Below, in pieces: positions 32,827-37,390 of a stretch of 37,390 nt of DNA. Source of the stretch: Bacteroidaceae bacterium (lineage in GTDB: Bacteria > Bacteroidota > Bacteroidia > Bacteroidales > Bacteroidaceae); assembly GCA_900770665.1 (NCBI GenBank), contig CAAGKZ010000002.1, positions 1-37,390 on the forward strand, in the 5' to 3' direction. A program made the position numbers and the translations under genes. Positions within the stretch are counted from its first letter, which is position 1, and each line of letters opens with the position of its first letter. The notes below the pieces were generated by a model. The model saw only the letters and a program-made list of their open reading frames with translations, did not search any database and had not been told where the DNA came from.

Positions 32827-32980
32827 CATAAAAAAAGAGATTGCCATTAAGCAATCTCCTTATTAATTTTCTCGGCAATCTCCTTGAACTCCTCGGGGGT
32901 GAGCTTCAGTTTGGGATTTGTGAAGAGCATGTCCTTCTCGCTCTGCATCGGTACAAGGTGTATGTGCGCGTGGGGAACTT
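32827..32980. repeat. 154-bp direct repeat, copy B (3' end of intact HIT gene)
   Basis: The parental copy: the last 134 bases of the HIT coding frame plus its terminator. Its partner is at 31136-31289. Confidence 0.92.
32830..32858 (-). terminator. HIT terminator overlapping the stop codon
   Basis: Stem arms 32837-32844 and 32851-32858 (GAGATTGC/GCAATCTC) close a 6-base loop that contains the HIT TAA; seven A on the plus strand (32830-32836) give the T-run. Confidence 0.85.
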
Positions 32981-33242
32981 CAAGTCCCAGAACTGCCTGT
33001 CCCACCTTTATGCAGGGGAATGCACGCTTAATGCCCTCGGCAACTTTCTTGGCGAAAATCTGCATTGCACCAATCTCCTCGTCGGTGAGGTCAAAGAAGT
33101 AGTCAACCTCGCGCTTGGGGATTACAAGCGTGTGGCCCTTTGCAAGCGGGTTGATGTCGAGGAATGCATAGAACTGCTCATTCTCGGCTACCTTGTAGCT
33201 TGGAATCTCGCCTGCGACAATCATTGAGAATATTGTTGCCAT
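32847..33242 (-). CDS. HIT-family (histidine triad) nucleotide-binding protein (131 aa)
   Basis: HIT proteins hydrolyse adenosine phosphoramidates and related nucleotides. The triad HAHIHLV (91-97) is present, together with the N-terminal IFSMIVAGEIPSYKV and AFLDINPLAKGHTLVIPKR blocks of the Hint branch. Length is normal. It follows greA by 12 bases on the same strand and probably shares its promoter. Its 3' end, including the terminator, has been duplicated 1.7 kb downstream. Confidence 0.95.
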   Translation of the reverse strand: MATIFSMIVAGEIPSYKVAENEQFYAFLDINPLAKGHTLVIPKREVDYFFDLTDEEIGAMQIFAKKVAEGIKRAFPCIKVGQAVLGLEVPHAHIHLVPMQSEKDMLFTNPKLKLTPEEFKEIAEKINKEIA

Positions 33243-33254
33243 ACTCCTTTTTTA

Positions 33255-33716
33255 TTAGAATGAGATGCTTGTAATTTCAAGGAAAAGCTTGCCTTGTGGC
33301 ACGGTGATTTCAGCAACATCGCCAACCTTCTTGCCAAGGAGACCTTTTGCAATTGGAGTGTTGATTGAAATCTTTGCCTCGCGCAGGTTTGCCTCGCTCT
33401 CGGGAACGATGGTGTACTGCATTGCAGCACCGGTCTTGGTGTTCTTCAGGCCCACCTTTGTAAGTACCTGTACAGTGTCGCTGCTAAGCTTTGTTGTGTC
33501 GATAATCTTTGCATCGGCAATGACAAGCTTGAGTTCGTTGATTCTCATCTCCAACAAACCCTGTGCCTCCTTTGCTGCATCGTATTCGGCATTCTCCGAG
33601 AGGTCGCCCTTGTCGCGTGCCTCGGCAATCTGACGAACTATTTCGGGGCGCTTGGCCTCAAGTTCCTTCAAGTCGGCCAACAATTTCTTGTAGCCCTCTT
33701 CTGACATATAACTCAT
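33255..33716 (-). CDS. greA: Transcription elongation factor GreA (153 aa)
   Basis: GreA stimulates RNA cleavage by backtracked RNA polymerase. The start is placed at MSYMSEEGYKKL (33716), which agrees with the family; the ATG at 33761 would add 15 hydrophobic residues. The N-terminal coiled coil carries the tip sequence EARDKGDLSENAEYDAAKEAQ, with the catalytic acids, and the C-terminal FKBP-like domain reads TPIAKGLLGKKVGDVAEI. Gene order greA then HIT protein, 12 bases apart, suggests an operon. A TAnnTTTG promoter lies 80 bases upstream, with a hairpin in the leader. Confidence 0.96.
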   Translation of the reverse strand: MSYMSEEGYKKLLADLKELEAKRPEIVRQIAEARDKGDLSENAEYDAAKEAQGLLEMRINELKLVIADAKIIDTTKLSSDTVQVLTKVGLKNTKTGAAMQYTIVPESEANLREAKISINTPIAKGLLGKKVGDVAEITVPQGKLFLEITSISF

Positions 33717-33750
33717 AGATATTCTTATTTTAAAAAACAGTAAAACAAAG

Positions 33751-33774
33751 GATTCCAACACAAGTGCTGGAACC
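33751..33774 (-). terminator. Hairpin in the greA leader (possible attenuator or TlpA-gene terminator)
   Basis: On the minus strand GGTTCCAGCAC pairs with TGTTGGAATCC (one G-U) across a 3-base loop, with T-rich sequence after it. It lies between the putative greA promoter and its ATG. Confidence 0.45.
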
Positions 33775-33795
33775 CATTTCCCTTTATTTCTTTGG

Positions 33796-33829
33796 CAAAG
33801 GTAACCCCTTTTAAATTATAAACCAAATT
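33796..33829 (-). promoter_or_regulatory. Bacteroidetes-type promoter for greA-HIT
   Basis: On the minus strand TACCTTTG (33796-33803) matches TAnnTTTG; TTTG (33826-33829) lies 22 bases upstream. Confidence 0.55.
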
Positions 33830-33891
33830 TAAATGACTAAAAAATCTTCTCCGTGAATTTTTGTAACCTTTCTTCGCTTTGTTTTTGTCAA

Positions 33892-35064
33892 TTATTTCAG
33901 CAGTTTCTCAATCTCCTTTTCGGTGTTTTCAATCTGCTCATCGCGCAAAATGACCTCACCCTTTTTGTTAATAAGGAAGAATGTAGGCAATACCTGTACG
34001 TTGAAGAGTCTTGCGCTGGCACCGCTTGCATCGCGTACGCAGGTCCAGGGGAGGTTGGCTGCCGACTGCTGCCAGAAGTGCTCGCGGCGGTCAAACGAAA
34101 CCTGATATATCTCGAATCCCTTGTTCTTGTACTTGTTGTAGAGTTCGCGCATCTTTATGTTGCGTCCGCCAATTTCGGTGTTCTCGTAGATGGTGAAATC
34201 GAGCAATATAACCTTGCCCTGCAAGGATGAGAGGGCAATGGTGTCACCGTTCGCCTGTGGCAGTTTCAAGTTGAACATGTCTGTGATTGTGGCACTTCTC
34301 TCCTCGACCTCCAGTTCAACCTGTTGTGTGGGGCGTGTGGCCTTCAGTCCCTCCTCGGCAATCTTTGTTATGCGTTTTGTGTGTTTTGTCTCGGGGTACA
34401 GACGCTGGTAATTTGTTGCAACGGCAGCAAAGCAACGGCAGTCGTTCCTGTCTGCCATCGGGTTGAATATGGGGCTGCCTTCCAATGTCATTGTGAGTGC
34501 GTAGTATGCACTCGCACTGCCCGGAGCCGGTATTATGTATTGTTTTTTGATATTATCCTTGAACTCGTCGACAACAGCCCTTATCTCCCTCTCTGTCTTC
34601 ACGACAGCCGGCGATGTGCTGCTTGCCATAATGCTTACCTGCTTCTCAAGGGCATCCCTCAGCACCTGCAGCTCCTTTATGCGCTGGTTCTCCTCGTTGC
34701 CGTCGATGGTGTAGTCCTGAACCAGGTTCTTGGCATCGCTGTTTATGGTTATGGTCTCGGTTGAGTCGGCAATGAATACTATTGTGCCGCACTCTTCAAC
34801 GTTCAGCAGGTAGAAGTCGAAGTGTTCGGGGCTTGTAACGCGGAACTCAAAATTCCCGTTGCCGTCGAGCTTTGCCGTGCTTATCTCCTTTGCGCCACCC
34901 TCGGCAATGTTGTATATGCTTATGCTCTTGTCGGCTCCGTTTTCAATATTTCCTTTTACAATAAATACGGGGCCTTCTTCGGCCTTTTTGTTGCATGAAG
35001 TCAAGATGAGCGCTACTGCTATGAATGTTGAAAATAGTGTCAGTATTCCTTTAAAAATCCTCAT
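33892..35064 (-). CDS. DUF4369/TlpA-like thioredoxin-fold lipoprotein lacking CxxC (390 aa)
   Basis: The lipobox LTSC gives Cys24. Residues about 30-120 fit the DUF4369 beta domain (VFIVKGNIENGADKSISIYN), followed by a helical linker, and about 255-390 form an AhpC/TSA-TlpA thioredoxin fold (FNLKLPQANGDTIALSSLQGKVILLDF, then YNKYKNKGFEIYQVSFD, VLPTFFLINKKGEV with the cis-proline). Where redox-active members have CxxC, this one reads FTIYENTEIGG (290-300), without cysteine. It should therefore not exchange disulfides by the usual mechanism and may act in binding. It faces away from pnp, with separate promoters. Diverged relatives of this kind are frequent in Bacteroidales. Confidence 0.9.
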   Translation of the reverse strand: MRIFKGILTLFSTFIAVALILTSCNKKAEEGPVFIVKGNIENGADKSISIYNIAEGGAKEISTAKLDGNGNFEFRVTSPEHFDFYLLNVEECGTIVFIADSTETITINSDAKNLVQDYTIDGNEENQRIKELQVLRDALEKQVSIMASSTSPAVVKTEREIRAVVDEFKDNIKKQYIIPAPGSASAYYALTMTLEGSPIFNPMADRNDCRCFAAVATNYQRLYPETKHTKRITKIAEEGLKATRPTQQVELEVEERSATITDMFNLKLPQANGDTIALSSLQGKVILLDFTIYENTEIGGRNIKMRELYNKYKNKGFEIYQVSFDRREHFWQQSAANLPWTCVRDASGASARLFNVQVLPTFFLINKKGEVILRDEQIENTEKEIEKLLK

Positions 35065-35093
35065 AATTTTAAAAATTGTATTTTTTTTCGGTG

Positions 35094-35130
35094 CAAAGAT
35101 AGTTAAAATATGGAAAATTGTATACCTTTG
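35094..35130. promoter_or_regulatory. Divergent -7 elements between the TlpA-like gene and pnp
   Basis: Minus strand TATCTTTG (35094-35101) for the lipoprotein and plus strand TACCTTTG (35123-35130) for pnp both match TAnnTTTG. Neither has a strong -33 TTTG. Confidence 0.55.
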
Positions 35131-35169
35131 CGAGAATTACAATAAAATTTCGTTTTAAAGATAAAGAAT

Positions 35170-37356
35170 ATGAATGTTGTTACAAAAAATGTGGCCTTGC
35201 CCGATGGACGTATAATCACCATTGAGACAGGTAAGCTTGCAAAGCAGGCTGACGGCGCAGTTATGCTGCGTTTGGGCAATACGATGTTGTTGGCCACAGT
35301 GTGTGCGGCGAAGGATGCTGTACCCGGAACCGATTTTATGCCTTTACAGGTAGAGTACAAAGAGAAATATGCTGCGTTCGGCCGCTATCCCGGTGGTTTT
35401 ACAAAGCGCGAGGGTAAGGCTTCGGATTATGAAATCCTTACTTGCCGTTTGGTTGACCGCGCTCTGCGTCCTCTCTTCCCCGATAACTATCACGCCGAGG
35501 TTTATGTAAACATCATGCTCTGCTCTGCAGACGGTGTTGACATGCCCGACGCATTGGCAGGTCTTGCAGCTTCTGCTGCTTTGGCAGTGTCAGACATCCC
35601 ATTCGGTGGCCCAATCTCTGAGGTGCGTGTAGCACGCATCGGTGGCGAGTTCGTGGTTAACCCCACATTCGCACAGCTCGAGGAGGCCGATATGGACATC
35701 ATGGTTGCCGCTACATACGACAACATCATGATGGTCGAGGGTGAGATGAAAGAGGTTTCAGAGAATGACCTGCTCGAGGCAATGAAGGTTGCTCACGAGG
35801 CTATCAAGGTTCACTGCAAGGCGCAGATGGAGTTGATGGAAGAGGTTGGCTCAACCGTAAAGCGTGAGTACTGCCACGAGGTTAACGACGAGGAGCTCCG
35901 CACAATGGTACACGATGCTTGCTATGCCAAGGCATATGCAGTTGCTGCCAGCGGCAACAACGACAAGCACGGCCGTGCTGCTGCGTTCGACGCAATCAAG
36001 GAGGAGTTCAAGGCACAGTTTACCGAGGAAGAGCTCGAGGAGAAGGGTGCTCTCATCGACCGCTACTACCACGATGTTGAGAAGGAGGCTATGCGCCGTT
36101 GCATTCTCGACGAGGGCAAGCGCCTCGATGGCCGCAAGACAACCGATATCCGCCACATCTGGTGCGAGGCAGGTTATCTCCCCGGTCCTCACGGTTCTGC
36201 AATCTTCACACGTGGTGAGACACAGTCACTCACAACCGTTACTCTTGGTACAAAGCGCGACGAGAAGATTATCGACGACGTAATGAACCAGGGTACAGAG
36301 CGCTTCCTGCTCCACTATAACTTCCCTCCATTCTCAACTGGCGAGGCTCGTCCACAGCGTGGCGTAGGCCGTCGTGAGATTGGTCACGGTAACCTCGCTT
36401 GCCGTGCGTTGAAGAACATGATTCCTGCCGACTATCCATACTGCGTTCGCGTAGTTTCAGATATCCTCGAGTCTAACGGCTCATCTTCAATGGCTACTGT
36501 TTGTGCCGGTACATTGGCGCTCATGGATGCCGGTGTAAAGATCAAGAAGCCTGTATCAGGTATCGCAATGGGTCTTATCAAGAACGCAGGCGAGGAGAAA
36601 TATGCTGTCCTCAGCGATATTCTCGGTGACGAGGACCACTTGGGCGATATGGACTTCAAGGTAACAGGTACTGTTGACGGTATCACTGCAACACAGATGG
36701 ATATCAAGGTTGACGGTCTCTCATACGAAATCCTTGAGAAGGCTTTGAACCAGGCACGCGAGGGTCGTATGCACATCCTCGGCAAGATTACCGAGTGCAT
36801 CGCCGAGCCACGTGAAGAGCTTAAGCCACACGCTCCACGCATTGAGACAATGCGCATTCCTAAGGAGTTCATCGGTGCAGTCATTGGCCCCGGCGGTAAG
36901 ATTATCCAGGGTATGCAGGAGGAGACAGGTGCTACAATCTCTATTGAGGAGGTTGATGGCGAGGGAGTTATCGAAATCGCAGCAAACAACGGCAAGTCAA
37001 TCAACGATGCAATTGCCAAGATTCGCGCAATCGTTGCCATCCCCGAGGCCGGCGAGGTTTACGAGGGTACAGTACGCAGCGTGATGCCTTATGGTGCATT
37101 CGTTGAGTTCATGCCGGGCAAGGATGGCCTGTTGCACATCTCCGAGATTGACTGGAAGCGCTTCGAGACAATGGAAGAGACCGGCATCAACGAGGGTGAC
37201 AAGCTCCAGGTTAAGCTTTTGGAGATTGACCCCAAGACAGGCAAGTTCAAGCTCTCTCGCAAGGTTCTCCTTGAGAAGCCCGAGGGTTACGAGGAGCGTG
37301 AGCGCCGTCCCCGCCGCGAGCGCGAGCCACGTCGTCCTAACAACGACAAGCAGTAA
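35170..37356 (+). CDS. pnp: Polyribonucleotide nucleotidyltransferase, PNPase (728 aa)
   Basis: PNPase degrades RNA 3' to 5' by phosphorolysis and is a core part of RNA turnover. The two RNase PH-like domains (about 1-210 and 300-530) include YKEKYAAFGRYPGGFTKREGK, RPLFPDNYHAEVYV and LLHYNFPPFSTGEARPQRG. A KH domain (about 553-615) has GAVIGPGGKIIQGMQEETG, an S1 domain (about 627-700) has YEGTVRSVMPYGAFVEFMPGKDGLLHISE, and a basic tail ends the protein. All domains are complete. Codon use is more biased than in neighbouring genes, as expected for strong expression. A -7 element lies 40 bases upstream; the terminator is outside the window. Confidence 0.97.
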   Translation: MNVVTKNVALPDGRIITIETGKLAKQADGAVMLRLGNTMLLATVCAAKDAVPGTDFMPLQVEYKEKYAAFGRYPGGFTKREGKASDYEILTCRLVDRALRPLFPDNYHAEVYVNIMLCSADGVDMPDALAGLAASAALAVSDIPFGGPISEVRVARIGGEFVVNPTFAQLEEADMDIMVAATYDNIMMVEGEMKEVSENDLLEAMKVAHEAIKVHCKAQMELMEEVGSTVKREYCHEVNDEELRTMVHDACYAKAYAVAASGNNDKHGRAAAFDAIKEEFKAQFTEEELEEKGALIDRYYHDVEKEAMRRCILDEGKRLDGRKTTDIRHIWCEAGYLPGPHGSAIFTRGETQSLTTVTLGTKRDEKIIDDVMNQGTERFLLHYNFPPFSTGEARPQRGVGRREIGHGNLACRALKNMIPADYPYCVRVVSDILESNGSSSMATVCAGTLALMDAGVKIKKPVSGIAMGLIKNAGEEKYAVLSDILGDEDHLGDMDFKVTGTVDGITATQMDIKVDGLSYEILEKALNQAREGRMHILGKITECIAEPREELKPHAPRIETMRIPKEFIGAVIGPGGKIIQGMQEETGATISIEEVDGEGVIEIAANNGKSINDAIAKIRAIVAIPEAGEVYEGTVRSVMPYGAFVEFMPGKDGLLHISEIDWKRFETMEETGINEGDKLQVKLLEIDPKTGKFKLSRKVLLEKPEGYEERERRPRREREPRRPNNDKQ

Positions 37357-37390
37357 TAAATGTAAATGACTAAAAAGCGAACTTCTTCGT

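Noticed and set aside
31139..32858. Classic transposon or IS element around the ATPase gene
   Set aside because: No transposase and no terminal inverted repeats; the flanking repeats are direct and derive from the HIT gene.
1..37390. CRISPR array, rRNA, tRNA genes
   Set aside because: No regularly spaced identical repeats with unique spacers and no tRNA or rRNA signature were seen on reading both strands; a dedicated scan was not possible.

Overview
The window reads as chromosome of a Bacteroidales bacterium, probably a gut Bacteroidaceae/Prevotellaceae type. The signs are a SusD-type glycan-binding lipoprotein, an S46 dipeptidyl-peptidase, PorX and PorW/SprE homologues of the type IX secretion/gliding system, a DUF4369/TlpA-type lipoprotein, a DUF4143 ATPase, and many promoters matching the Bacteroidetes TTTG / TAnnTTTG consensus instead of the sigma-70 consensus. 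No rRNA, tRNA, CRISPR array or transposase was seen.

Layout. 1-1770: 3' part of a SusD-like gene and its terminator. 2000-4010: rubredoxin (+), then convergent to it a membrane Ser/Thr kinase overlapping a small HTH-like protein gene (-). 4079-7652: two AT-rich exported-protein genes (+), an Lcl/DUF1566-like lipoprotein and a MORN-repeat protein with three 61-residue tandem repeats. 7654-15289: a long minus-strand run in transcription order: small membrane protein, PorW/SprE, PorX, TsaE, a 106-aa protein and YgiQ, with interspersed intergenic repeats. 15546-19468: plus-strand block of two FKBPs (the second with a degraded active site), an Lrp/AsnC regulator and a C26-M19 peptidase fusion. 19469-24913: AT-rich accessory segment on the minus strand: XRE regulator, SF1 helicase with a C-terminal Vsr/DUF559-like nuclease domain, and an AlbA_2/GHKL/winged-helix protein. 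This is the best candidate for an uncharacterised defence-like system. 25001-30236: housekeeping genes on the minus strand: PlsC and S46 peptidase; dihydroorotase and a stand-alone MetH activation domain. 30331-32826: second accessory segment with a possible structured RNA, a small lipoprotein and a DUF4143 ATPase, bounded by a 154-bp direct duplication of the 3' end of the neighbouring HIT gene. 32847-35064: HIT, GreA and a TlpA-like lipoprotein lacking CxxC. 35170-37356: complete PNPase.

How genes connect. PorW/SprE and PorX belong to the same secretion system, and PorX overlaps tsaE by one base. The dihydroorotase and MetH-activation genes overlap by four bases, and greA and the HIT gene are 12 bases apart. 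The XRE, helicase and AlbA_2 genes are spaced about 60 bases apart in one direction with no clear internal promoter, and a promoter with an embedded palindrome precedes the XRE gene. All functional assignments are from motif recognition by eye; no database search was run.
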